From Lewinellaceae bacterium (GTDB taxonomy: Bacteria > Bacteroidota > Bacteroidia > Chitinophagales > Saprospiraceae), in NCBI GenBank assembly GCA_020636095.1, contig JACJYN010000005.1, positions 434,001 through 498,000 on the forward strand: a stretch of 64,000 nt of DNA, in the 5' to 3' direction. Positions 35,896 through 44,165 of this stretch are shown here, piece after piece. Below the pieces are notes generated by a model. It did not search any database. It worked only from the letters and a program-made list of their open reading frames with translations, and was not told where the DNA came from. Numbering within the stretch: position 1 is the first letter of the stretch; each line of letters opens with the position of its first letter. Position numbers and translations under genes: made by a program.

Positions 35896-36576
35896 TTATT
35901 CGTCTTCTACAATCAAGCCTGAAATTTTTTCAAACCCCTCATCCATCCTATGAAATTGTATAAAGGCTTCTAACCCTCCAAACCATTCTAATACCTCTTT
36001 TCTGAAGAGATGAGTCGGGGCACTGGAGAGGAATATACGGTAAGAACTCCAGTAATAGCTTGTGAAGTCTGACACGATTCCATGTTTTTGTGGATTGAAA
36101 TGGATGTAGTATATGAGATAAGTAAAGTAGCCTTCATTTTCCACTTCTATTCTCTTGAATGGACGGTTAAAAAGATTGCCATCTCTTTGGTGGCGATCAT
36201 TGAACACTACTGCGTAAGAGGTGAATAATCGGAGGAATTGATTTTCCAGGACTTTGTGAACAGTTCGAGATTCAATATCAGCTGTGAGAAGCGCTTTTTG
36301 CGTTTTGGTACGATCTTTTAGATTTAAATTTTCGATCCAAGCGATGATTTCGCCCTGGTTTTTTACTTTAATCAGGAAATGAAAATGGTTGGGTAATAAT
36401 GAAAAGGCATACGTATCGGCGCAGGGAGAAATGTATTTCTGGTACCTCTTAAGGAAAAATTTTCTGTCATCATCTGATTGGAAAAGAAGTTCTCGATTGT
36501 TGGTTCGGTTGTAAATATGATATATGTTATCGGCGTGAAGTTCTGCGTAATGGTGGTTGGTAGTGGTGTGTTTCAT
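35896..36576 (-). CDS. RayT-like REP-associated tyrosine transposase (Y1 family)
   Basis: A 226-residue single-domain HUH nuclease. The metal-binding pair is His64 and His66 in SLLPNHFHFLIKV. The likely catalytic tyrosine is Tyr157 (or Tyr153) in the LIYYIHFNPQKHG segment, matching the RayT pattern Y-x3-NP. In known REP systems such enzymes cut and move REP hairpins, and a flanking array of hairpin units fits. The gene is clearly more AT-rich than its neighbours, which suggests transfer. Its stop codon abuts the repeat array, and a copy of the neighbouring plus-strand unit lies just upstream. It is intact. Confidence 0.88.
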   Translation of the reverse strand: MKHTTTNHHYAELHADNIYHIYNRTNNRELLFQSDDDRKFFLKRYQKYISPCADTYAFSLLPNHFHFLIKVKNQGEIIAWIENLNLKDRTKTQKALLTADIESRTVHKVLENQFLRLFTSYAVVFNDRHQRDGNLFNRPFKRIEVENEGYFTYLIYYIHFNPQKHGIVSDFTSYYWSSYRIFLSSAPTHLFRKEVLEWFGGLEAFIQFHRMDEGFEKISGLIVEDE

Positions 36577-36633
36577 AGCTAGATATTTGGCTTAAGATAA
36601 GGAATATTGGAGATGGGAGCAAGAGGCAACGGC

Positions 36634-36724
36634 TCTCAGGTGACGCCTCCACGTAAGGATTCTTGTTGGAGAAGAGGTGTGGCCTGCGTGCAAAGGATAA
36701 CACTTGTTGGTGAAATTTTCAGGG
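36634..36724 (+). repeat. Diverged copy of the plus-orientation unit and its tail
   Basis: Matches 35539-35632 across the unit (AGGTGACGCCTCCACGTAA) and the tail (GGATAACA...TGGTGAA...TTTCAGGGG). The next minus unit is joined directly at GGGGTAGGAAGC, as if about 30 bp had been lost between two AGGGG words. The two copies flank the transposase gene as direct repeats. Confidence 0.75.
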
Positions 36725-37170
36725 GTAGGAAGCGACACCTCTTTGTTTTCAGGGGTATTGGGGAGGCGTCACTAGAGGGGTAGGCGACACCCTTGTTTCA
36801 GGGTTGGGAGGCCACTGAGGTAGGAGACCCTTGTTTCAGGGTTATTGGGAGGCGTCACTGAGGGTGGGCGACACCTTGTTTTGGGAGGTCACTGGGGGAG
36901 GAAGCGACACCTCTTTGTTTGGTTTGAGGCGTCACTGGAGGGGGTGGAAGCGACACCTCTTGTTTTCAGGGTTGGGGAGGCGTCACTGGAGGGTAGGAAG
37001 CGACACCTCTTTGTTTTCAGGGGGTTATTGGGGGAGGCGTCACTTCGGAGAGGGGTAGGAAGCGACACCTCTTTGTTTTCAGGGGGTTATTGGGGGAGGC
37101 GTCACTTCGGAGGGGGGTAGGAAGCGACACCTCTTTGCTCTTTGGGGGTTATCGGGGGAGGCGTCACTTC
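36725..37170 (-). repeat. Minus-orientation 62-bp hairpin array after the patatin gene, partly degenerate
   Basis: The last units are regular (starts at 37019, 37081 and about 37143). Those from about 36730 to 37000 are eroded, with shortened homopolymer runs and small deletions. The final GAGGCGTCACTTC ends one base before the patatin stop codon (TAA, 37171-37173). Confidence 0.8.
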
Positions 37171-38337
37171 TTAGGCTGGCATCCCATTTCCGGCAAAAAC
37201 CTGTACAGAAGCCTGCGCCTTTTGCTGTCCGTGTTTCATCCTGCGGCGGATGAGCGCTTCGTTGGCGCAGAGCATATCGCCGAGGATGTCTTCGGCGGGC
37301 TCGATCAGTATGGTTTTGAACTCCCGCAGCGGGCATTCCTGATTTTTAAACACCTCGATGCCGGCGGCCTTAGCCTGGCAGACGATCTCATTGATGCGCA
37401 GGAAATGCCGGATATCGTTGTTGAAAATCTCGCTCAGCGTGATCTCTTCCAGAGAGCGCAGGGCGATCTGGAAAATATTGGAGCGGCTGAAGTCCTTTTC
37501 CTTGACCGAACCGGTGCCGCAGTTGATAATAAAAATGGTGTAATCCACATCCTTCTCCGGGTCGTCCTGGATGGCCTGGATCACATCACCCAGCGGCGAA
37601 TTGTTGCGGATGCCCCCATCGACCGAGTTGCGGATGCGTTTGTTGGCAGTACGAATATCGGGTACGGGTTTCCAGACGATCGGCATGGCGGTAGAGGCCA
37701 GGACGCCATTGATGAAATCCTCGTTTTCAAGAAAGTGGCTACTGGGGACAGAAGTATAGTTGCCGTCATCAAGGGAAACGAAGCCGCATAGGTATTGGCA
37801 ATCGGTGATGGCGTTTTTGTCCATGATCCGTTGCAGTTTTTTGTAGAGCGGAGTATTGTCTGCAACATTCTGGAAGTTGGCGATTCGGGAACCGATGCTG
37901 TTGGCTGCATCTTCCATCGTTTTTTCGATAAACTGTTGGCGGGCTTTTTTGGAGAACAACATCTTAATGCCATCCCACAGTTTGGCGTTGACTGTGAATT
38001 CGGGGAGAAATTGCTCTTTGAGTACTTCTGCATTGAACTTGAACTTAGGTTCTTCCCCCTGAGCTTTGGTATCTATGAAGGGAGAGGTGTAGATTTCCTC
38101 GACACCGTTCTGGGCGACCTGCTCCCAAAGTTCATTTAATTCCTCCTGCTTGTTCATGGCTATCATGGCGCCATTGAGGGCGCCAACAGAAACACCGGCA
38201 ATGATGTCGAAATGCATGGGGCCGGTGTTGGGCGCGATTTGGCCCCAGTTGTCTTTAAGATAATTCAGCGCGCCTACCTGGAAGGCGCCTTTGAAGCCAC
38301 CGCCACTGAGCACTAAAGCAAATTTTCTCTTTTTCAT
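37171..38337 (-). CDS. Patatin-like phospholipase
   Basis: A 388-residue lipid acyl hydrolase. The oxyanion loop SGGGFKGAFQVG begins at about 11, the nucleophile is Ser50 in GVSVGALNG, and the Ser-Asp dyad is completed by Asp240 in VDGGIRNNSP. It has no signal peptide, so it is probably cytoplasmic or membrane-associated from the inside. The natural substrate is unknown; patatins can act on phospholipids. The 3' end abuts the 62-bp hairpin array. It is intact. Confidence 0.9.
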   Translation of the reverse strand: MKKRKFALVLSGGGFKGAFQVGALNYLKDNWGQIAPNTGPMHFDIIAGVSVGALNGAMIAMNKQEELNELWEQVAQNGVEEIYTSPFIDTKAQGEEPKFKFNAEVLKEQFLPEFTVNAKLWDGIKMLFSKKARQQFIEKTMEDAANSIGSRIANFQNVADNTPLYKKLQRIMDKNAITDCQYLCGFVSLDDGNYTSVPSSHFLENEDFINGVLASTAMPIVWKPVPDIRTANKRIRNSVDGGIRNNSPLGDVIQAIQDDPEKDVDYTIFIINCGTGSVKEKDFSRSNIFQIALRSLEEITLSEIFNNDIRHFLRINEIVCQAKAAGIEVFKNQECPLREFKTILIEPAEDILGDMLCANEALIRRRMKHGQQKAQASVQVFAGNGMPA

Positions 38338-38749
38338 GATAAAGGTTTTTTTGGGTTTTGCAATTATATCGAGAGATGAAATTTGCTAAGCTGCAGGAAC
38401 GTCCTTATAAAGAATAACAATTTTAGCAGCGGGAAGTATTAATGAGAAGGGGAGATTCTGGGCAGAGGTATTTGAAGGGTAGGCAGGTATAAAAAAAATG
38501 CCGGAGCTCTGAAAAGCAACTCCGGCACTTACCTATTACTCAAACTGTATTTTCCGTATCTATTGGAAATGCACTCTGGATTGTCCTGACGCGCATTTCG
38601 AGAGCAAGTATAGAATAATTGAGAGGCCCAGTCGTTGCATATTATAATTTGGGCCCTATTTGGGGCTATATTTCGCTCCTGGATGTCGGATAGTTGTCAG
38701 TTGCCCTCATCACTAACGAACTACGAACTTCCGAATCCCGAACGCTCTC
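38338..38749. other. Intergenic region between amylase and patatin genes
   Basis: Both neighbours are on the minus strand. The only feature seen is the terminator hairpin at 38491-38527 (minus strand). The rest shows no open frame or repeat. Confidence 0.5.
38491..38527 (-). terminator. Rho-independent terminator downstream of the amylase gene
   Basis: In the minus-strand direction the stem TGCCGGAG (38527-38520) pairs with CTCCGGCA (38506-38499), followed by eight T residues. It lies about 220 bp after the amylase stop codon. Confidence 0.8.
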
Positions 38750-40177
38750 TCAAATATTCGGCGACCAGACCGTATAGCTTTTAGGCGGGCACTGAATTTG
38801 CACCCAACCTCCCCCCTGCGTGGTAGGGTACCAGTTGGAATGCCCTGTAAAATCCTTGATTTGGGTATTGTTCCAGTTGGTTGGCACCCATCTCTGCTGC
38901 CAGTTGTTGGAATTGTTGAGGTAAACGATCAGGCCCGGGCCGTTGTAGCCATTCCGGCGGGCCACGTACTCATCATTGTCAGCATAGAGGATAGAGGTAG
39001 TTCCGGTAGCCTTATTGTTGTGTATCCAGATCAGGTTGTTCAGCCTCTCTTTGTTCAGCCATTCTTCATAGTCCCGGTAAAAGATGGTGGGGTAGCCCTC
39101 GTGGGTCAGGATGTAGGCGTAGGCCAGCATCTTATTCCAAATCTCGTCCGTATCGTGGTTGGCCACAAAGGTCACAGCCTTGTATGGATTTCTCTTCCAC
39201 ATCATATCATCGTAAAGGACGCTGAGGTTGTTGCCGTCGAAGGCGTCATTCATTTTATAATAGCAGGCGAAATCGAAAACACTGCTGTTGGCTTCATTGG
39301 CCCACCAGTTCAGATAATCGACATTGCTGTCCCAAAGTTCGCCAACTGAAAAACCCCCTACGTAGTTATTCCATTCGCTTACGACCCAGGGAGCAAAGCC
39401 TTTTACATAATCAAAGCGCCAGCCATCAAAGCCGATGTTGTTTTTGTAGTACTTACCTACGCCGTCAGCTCTTTTCCAGAGCCAGTCCTGAACGAAAGGC
39501 ACCTCATGGCACAGGTCGGGGAAGCCTCCGAAGTAGCCTTCATCGTTGGTATGCACCCAGTTGGCGTGAAAGTCGTGTTGGGTGCGGAGGAATTTGCCGG
39601 ACGCTACCTGGGTGAAGTCCGTCCAGGTCTGGCCGCCGGTGTATTGGTTGTTTTCCAGTTGGCCGCCGCTGTTGTGGTTGAGTACGATATCGGCATACAC
39701 CTTCATATTCTGGGCGTGGGCATCGCTGATCAGGCTGGCCAGTTCGGTTTTTGACCCAAAGCGGGTTTCGACCGTTCCGTTCTGGTTGTAGTCCCCCAGG
39801 TCAAAATAGTCGGTAGGGTCATAGCCCATGGAGGTGGCGCCCCCTTGTGCTTTGGAGGCGGGAGGTAACCAGATGGATTCAATGCCGGCGCTGGACCAGT
39901 CTTCCAGTTTGCTGCTGATGGTGTCCCACCATACGCCGCCGGCGGGGGGATCCCAGTAGAAAGCCTGCATCATGACACCACCACCGGGGCCGCTGGCAAA
40001 GGTCCGGGTGGATACTTCCTGCCCGTTGGCTTCCGTGCTGAATGGAGCGCCGTCGTGCTGGGTTACATGGACGATATTCAGTTCGCGTTCTTCAGTAAGG
40101 CCTTCCTGCAGTTGGTCCTTATTACAGGAGAAGAGGGAAAGAATCAGAAATAAGAGGTAGGGCGTAAATTTTTTCAT
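38750..40177 (-). CDS. Alpha-amylase (GH13) lipoprotein
   Basis: A 475-residue starch-cleaving enzyme. I start at 40177 (MKKFTPYLLFLILSLFSC) because this gives a clean lipoprotein signal; an upstream ATG at 40243 would add 22 residues without a signal. GH13 motifs are complete: ADIVLNHN (region I), FDGWRFDYVKG with the nucleophile Asp (II), SVGELWDSN with the acid Glu (III) and FVANHDTDEI (IV). The N-terminal MMQAFYWDPPAGG pattern points to plant- or archaeal-type GH13. Ca2+ dependence is likely. A regulator with carbohydrate-binding-like modules is encoded just upstream on the same strand. Confidence 0.9.
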   Translation of the reverse strand: MKKFTPYLLFLILSLFSCNKDQLQEGLTEERELNIVHVTQHDGAPFSTEANGQEVSTRTFASGPGGGVMMQAFYWDPPAGGVWWDTISSKLEDWSSAGIESIWLPPASKAQGGATSMGYDPTDYFDLGDYNQNGTVETRFGSKTELASLISDAHAQNMKVYADIVLNHNSGGQLENNQYTGGQTWTDFTQVASGKFLRTQHDFHANWVHTNDEGYFGGFPDLCHEVPFVQDWLWKRADGVGKYYKNNIGFDGWRFDYVKGFAPWVVSEWNNYVGGFSVGELWDSNVDYLNWWANEANSSVFDFACYYKMNDAFDGNNLSVLYDDMMWKRNPYKAVTFVANHDTDEIWNKMLAYAYILTHEGYPTIFYRDYEEWLNKERLNNLIWIHNNKATGTTSILYADNDEYVARRNGYNGPGLIVYLNNSNNWQQRWVPTNWNNTQIKDFTGHSNWYPTTQGGGWVQIQCPPKSYTVWSPNI

Positions 40178-40352
40178 CGTTTTACTAGTCTTAGGTTTTG
40201 GTTTAATAAGTAGATTCGTAAAGTTGTAATGTTCACGATGCAAAATTATTTACAATACTTCAACAAATCGCCGCAGATTATAATCTGAGGCAAGCTTTTC
40301 TGCACAGAAGGGTTGCAGATCATGAAACGACCCTTATACAGCAAGCATCCGC

Positions 40353-42200
40353 TCAGCCCACTACTCTTTTCAGGTACTCTCTCGGAGTGCAGTCTTCCAG
40401 TTTTTTAAAGGAGCGGTTGAATGCCGATTTGGAATTGAATCCGACGATGAAGGCGATGGCCAGGAGGGTATGGTTTTGATAATCTTCTTGTTGGGCGATC
40501 CGTTTGAATTCTTCGATTCGGTAGGAGTTGACGAAGTCGTTGAAGTTCATGCCGTAGCCCTCGTTGATAACCCTGGACAAAGAATGGGGGCTGGTGCCGG
40601 CCATTTCGGCCAGGGAGTGAAGGTTGAGGCCCGGGTTGCGGTAGGGTTGGCTTTCCTCCATGGCCTGTTCCAGCTGCTCTTTGATCTCGTTCATTTCTTC
40701 TTCCCCCATAGAGGCGGCTCTTTCTTCTTCTTCCTGCCCTTGTTCGGAAGGTGGCGTATCTGAGGCGGGAAGCTTGAAGATTTCGGGTTGGCGCATGGTA
40801 TAGTAGCCCAGGAAGAATGCCGTCAGAGAAAAAGCAACCCAGAGCGTATCGGTGGTTATTTCGGTCATAAAGCTCAGGTCTGTTGCCAGGATGAGGCCCA
40901 GCCCACCGATGAGGTAAGTAGTTGCCCAGATGATCAGGCAGGCAAATTTCAGCCACATCACGACCCGGAGAAATTCCAGGTTGGGTTCAAACGCAAGGGT
41001 GTCTCCGGATTCGCGCTCGTATTGCCGAATGGTGCGCCGACAAAGGAACCAGTATACGGCGTTGAATACCAGCGCCAAACCACCGGACCAGGCAAAGAAG
41101 GGTTTAAACTCCTGGTTGACTACTTTGGCGATAAATTCACCCTTTGGCATCAGGATCAGGGGAAAATAAAAAGCTACCTGTAGCAGGAAGGGGACGAAAT
41201 GCCACCAGTTGATTCCCCCCTTATTTCGGGCGGGGGTTCTCAGCAGCCGGTTTATGTACAACAAAAAAATGGGTGCATAGAGGAAATAAATGAAATCGGG
41301 AAGCACCAGCAGGCGAGGTATCCAGTTGAAAATATCCCGGTCGTAGGTGGAGACTCTTCCGGCCAGCGCTACGGACAGCATAAGCAGGAGGACAGACAAT
41401 ACCCGGTTAGCCGCCCGGTTGTTATCTTGCAGGGTATTGATCGCGAGTATCAGCAACAGGCCCTGGAAGGCAGCCAGCAGCAGAAAAAAGGTATACAGGT
41501 TGATGGGGTTGCCCGCCAGGTCTTCCCAGGATTCAATGGCCGCCGTTACGTTTTTTGAGCTTTGTTCATGGAGGATATACTGGCGGTTGATGCGCGCCCG
41601 GCCATTGCGCCGCCCCTCGATCGTTTCCCAACTGCCACGGGTAAACTTGTAGTAGGTGGTATCCTCCATGAGAGGGATGCGCACCTGAAAAGCCCCGTTT
41701 CCCAGGGGGGCCAACTGATAAGCAGGATCGCCGGGGTGCCAGTCGTTGAACCCCCCTACAGCGTAAAGAGATGCGTCTGGCGGCGTGTTTTTTGGCGTCT
41801 CTGTGATAGTAATGGTGGCCCAACCATGGCGTGGGTTGACGGGAAGGTCTTCCCAACTCAGTATTTTCAGAAAGGCGGTATCACCCTGGGCCCCGCCCTG
41901 GTACTGGCGGTTGTTGATGAATTGGCCGAATTCATTGGTTTCCACCCGCTTCCAGGAGCCCCGTGTGATCTTGTACTCGAAGGATTGCTTACCGGGGAGG
42001 GTTAGGAAAAGCCGCCCGGAAGTGTCCCGGACAAACAAAAAATCCGGGTCATTTGGCGTCCAGTTGTTGATGGAGCCGCTCAGGAACAGGGAGTCCGGTT
42101 CGGGAGTATTCGGAGGAAATTCATCTATAATAAAAGTGGCCTGGGCACTTATGGCAAGCGCCAGCAAGCAACACCCAAAAATCGCAAAGGCTTTTCGCAT
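40353..42200 (-). CDS. Membrane AraC-type regulator with glycogen-binding-like N-terminal modules
   Basis: A 615-residue predicted sensor-regulator. After a signal sequence, two related extracytoplasmic segments (about 30-125 and 130-220) read like glycogen/starch-binding E-set modules of the CBM48/CBM20 type (LSGSINNWTPNDPDF; VGGFNDWHPGDPAYQ; YYKFTRGSWETI). Seven hydrophobic helices span about 228-470, then an acidic linker and an AraC-type DNA-binding domain (LAEMAGTSPHSLSRVINEGYG; NSKSAFNRSFKKLEDCTPREYLK) end the protein. It lies directly upstream of the amylase gene on the same strand, 175 bp apart, and probably controls it. No standalone sensor kinase is nearby. The carbohydrate-binding role is inferred from pattern. 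Confidence 0.78.
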   Translation of the reverse strand: MRKAFAIFGCCLLALAISAQATFIIDEFPPNTPEPDSLFLSGSINNWTPNDPDFLFVRDTSGRLFLTLPGKQSFEYKITRGSWKRVETNEFGQFINNRQYQGGAQGDTAFLKILSWEDLPVNPRHGWATITITETPKNTPPDASLYAVGGFNDWHPGDPAYQLAPLGNGAFQVRIPLMEDTTYYKFTRGSWETIEGRRNGRARINRQYILHEQSSKNVTAAIESWEDLAGNPINLYTFFLLLAAFQGLLLILAINTLQDNNRAANRVLSVLLLMLSVALAGRVSTYDRDIFNWIPRLLVLPDFIYFLYAPIFLLYINRLLRTPARNKGGINWWHFVPFLLQVAFYFPLILMPKGEFIAKVVNQEFKPFFAWSGGLALVFNAVYWFLCRRTIRQYERESGDTLAFEPNLEFLRVVMWLKFACLIIWATTYLIGGLGLILATDLSFMTEITTDTLWVAFSLTAFFLGYYTMRQPEIFKLPASDTPPSEQGQEEEERAASMGEEEMNEIKEQLEQAMEESQPYRNPGLNLHSLAEMAGTSPHSLSRVINEGYGMNFNDFVNSYRIEEFKRIAQQEDYQNHTLLAIAFIVGFNSKSAFNRSFKKLEDCTPREYLKRVVG

Positions 42201-42388
42201 AGGTTCGTTACTCCTTTCCGGCTAAAATTAAACATTTAAAAATTAAGCTAGAGCGGATGCGATGCGAAAAGTCAGCGCCTTAAGTGCGATCGGTCATTCG
42301 CCCGCTCTTTTCCTCAGGGTATCTTAAGTGCGGAATCAAAAAGGAGCTGGCGGTATGCCCGCTCATTTGTTAATTTAAAAAGGCCACT

Positions 42389-42724
42389 ATGTTCCTCTAT
42401 GTAGAATTATGGAAGCCGCGCCCCGAATGGAATGACCTGCCCTGTGAACAACGGGAAGAGTTCTTGGCAATGTTCGCCCCCGGTGTCCACCGGATGCAGG
42501 GCCTGAATGTAGAATTGGTGGGCTTCGCTGTCTGTGACGAAACGGCGCCCCTGGATTCAGAATACCGTTATCTGGCTGTATGGAAAATGCCCAACCTGGG
42601 CCATGTTCACATGCTGGAAAAGGCCGTGCGGGATGAAGGATGGGCCAATTACTTCGATATTACCAACGCCCGCGGCCGGGTTCTTCCGGTAAAGGATTTT
42701 GTTGGCGATATGGTTAAGGTGTAG
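42389..42724 (+). CDS. Small conserved protein, dimeric alpha/beta-barrel type (DUF6616-like)
   Basis: A 111-residue cytoplasmic protein that reads as a ferredoxin-like alpha/beta-barrel: MFLYVELWKPRPEW, MFAPGVHRMQGLNVELVG, EYRYLAVWKMPN, then MLEKAVRDEGW. Members of this type bind or modify small molecules or act as monooxygenases. The specific activity is unknown. The intergenic region between it and the convergent GldN-like gene is filled by a palindromic element. It is divergent from the AraC-type regulator. Confidence 0.6.
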   Translation: MFLYVELWKPRPEWNDLPCEQREEFLAMFAPGVHRMQGLNVELVGFAVCDETAPLDSEYRYLAVWKMPNLGHVHMLEKAVRDEGWANYFDITNARGRVLPVKDFVGDMVKV

Positions 42725-42859
42725 AGTAACTATTCAGCCATTCGCAGTTCGCAGGAACCTGCCCAAAACCTGGGCTAAGAGCAAAGAACTGGTTCATCAA
42801 GCCTGGATTCCTGCTTTTAGGGCATGGCAGAGCGAATAGCGAACTGCTGAATAGTCACG
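42725..42859. repeat. Palindromic element with AACTATTCAGC ends
   Basis: Terminal arms 42727-42738 (TAACTATTCAGC) and 42846-42857 (GCTGAATAGTCA) pair with one mismatch. ATTCGC/GTTCGC words inside each arm are also mirrored. The left end is identical over 14 bp to the element at 1138. It lies between two converging stop codons. Confidence 0.55.
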
Positions 42860-42866
42860 GTGTAGA

Positions 42867-43871
42867 TTACTCTCTTCGCCAGAAAAACAATGGCCGCAGC
42901 GCCAGCTGAGCGCCGTACTCATCGATGATCGATATGGCCGGCCCGACGGCGAGGGTATGGCATTGCACACTGTTGCGGGAGGGCGCGAAAAACCAGTTTT
43001 GCTGGACTCGAAAATCCGAAATATCTGACGGGCCAAATTCAAGGCGGACGACCTGCACTTGCTCCTCATACGTTTCGGGGTCAAAGGTAATAATGGTATC
43101 CTTCTGTACGAAAATATCATCGGTGGAAGCGGCCCCGAGGGGTTGGCGTTTTTGGTCGTATCCCATTAGCTCTCCGGCTTTAAACCTTTCAATGAGAATC
43201 TCCTTGAGCGGGGTTTCCTTTCCTTTCAGCACTTCTATATGCTCTTCTGAAATATCGTATCGGATAAAGGCCGCGAACTGCACCGCCGGGGACTTTAGCT
43301 TGAACAGGCTTTTTCGAGGCGGTGGCAATTTGTACCACAGCAGGGGTTGATACTCCCCTGCCTTCCCGGGGTTGCTAACTGCCGGAGCAATGGCCAGAGC
43401 GATTGTTTCCAGTTCGTTGGTTTTTCCATTGTACAACCAGAGTTGCTGCGTGATAAAAAAAGGCGTTTCTCCCAGCAAATCGATTGAAATGATTTGTATT
43501 TTTTCTTCATAAGTCTCCGGGTCAAAGATGATGACCGTATCAACTGCAAACATGCGGCTGCGGGCTTCAGCCGGAGTGAGCGGCTGTTGTAAAGTTTTGT
43601 CGGCGTAAGCGGGAAGAGCCCCCTGGCCGATCATACGGGTGAGTTTTTCTGTAAAGGGTTGGGAGAGGGGCGCCTCAGGGTTGTCCTGCATGGCTTTAAC
43701 CGGCACAATTTCAAGCAGTTGGGGAGGAAGGGCGCCATTGCTAACATCAAAGCTGAGAACTGACTCAACCTTTGCCGCCCAGATGATGTCTTTCTTATTG
43801 ATCAGGCTTTCAAGCTGGCCCAGAGCGGATAAAGGCAAAAGAAATAACAAGATAGTGGATCGGATGCTCAT
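42867..43871 (-). CDS. GldN/PorN-like protein with tandem internal duplication
   Basis: A 334-residue secreted protein (signal peptide ILLFLLPLSALGQ) made of two similar halves. In each half an element such as VDTVIIFDPETYEEKIQIISI (first) or KDTIITFDPETYEEQVQVV (second) is followed by a strand ending LWLYNGKTNELETIALAIAP or NWFFAPSRNSVQCHTLAVGP. A short proline-rich or aromatic end (PLLWYKL; PLFFWRRE) completes each. These features resemble GldN/PorN of the T9SS, where one such unit is normal. The gene is divergent from gldA. Role in the T9SS is inferred. Confidence 0.6.
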   Translation of the reverse strand: MSIRSTILLFLLPLSALGQLESLINKKDIIWAAKVESVLSFDVSNGALPPQLLEIVPVKAMQDNPEAPLSQPFTEKLTRMIGQGALPAYADKTLQQPLTPAEARSRMFAVDTVIIFDPETYEEKIQIISIDLLGETPFFITQQLWLYNGKTNELETIALAIAPAVSNPGKAGEYQPLLWYKLPPPRKSLFKLKSPAVQFAAFIRYDISEEHIEVLKGKETPLKEILIERFKAGELMGYDQKRQPLGAASTDDIFVQKDTIITFDPETYEEQVQVVRLEFGPSDISDFRVQQNWFFAPSRNSVQCHTLAVGPAISIIDEYGAQLALRPLFFWRRE

Positions 43872-44097
43872 TGGAGGTATGTTTTATTTACAGATCGTCT
43901 CGGGAAAATACATATTTGTAACCAAAGCATTTGTATAAAGTAATAAGCGATTTATTTATTGTGCATTCGTTCGCTTTATACCCATGCGCAAATACTTAAC
44001 AAAACTTTAAGAATCGTTTTTTAGATAGTAAACGGGCCCTATGCGTTAGTAAACTGCCTGTTTGCCTTAACAACCGAACCATTGCCCTTCACTCTGT

Positions 44098-44116
44098 CTG
44101 CCCGATTGCCGGGCAG
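44098..44116. promoter_or_regulatory. Perfect 7-bp hairpin upstream of gldA
   Basis: CTGCCCG (44098-44104) and CGGGCAG (44110-44116) are perfect inverted repeats around ATTGC. It is placed just upstream of the gldA -7 element. Role unknown; operator or RNA hairpin. Confidence 0.4.
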
Positions 44117-44131
44117 TTCTCATAAATTTAG

Positions 44132-44139
44132 TAGTTTTG
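44132..44139 (+). promoter_or_regulatory. Predicted -7 element of gldA
   Basis: TAGTTTTG fits TAnnTTTG, 26 bp before the gldA start codon. A TTG lies 23 bp upstream, slightly outside the ideal range. Confidence 0.45.
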
Positions 44140-44165
44140 CGGGGCCTTTTAAAGCAGCAAATACA

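Noticed and set aside
36831..37120. Short open frames with repeated ASLRRGVGSDTSLFSGG-type peptides
   Set aside because: They come from reading the 62-bp repeat array and change frame between units; no independent protein character.
35415..37170. CRISPR array
   Set aside because: Units follow one another without variable spacers, have internal hairpins and adjoin a RayT gene; no cas genes are in the window.
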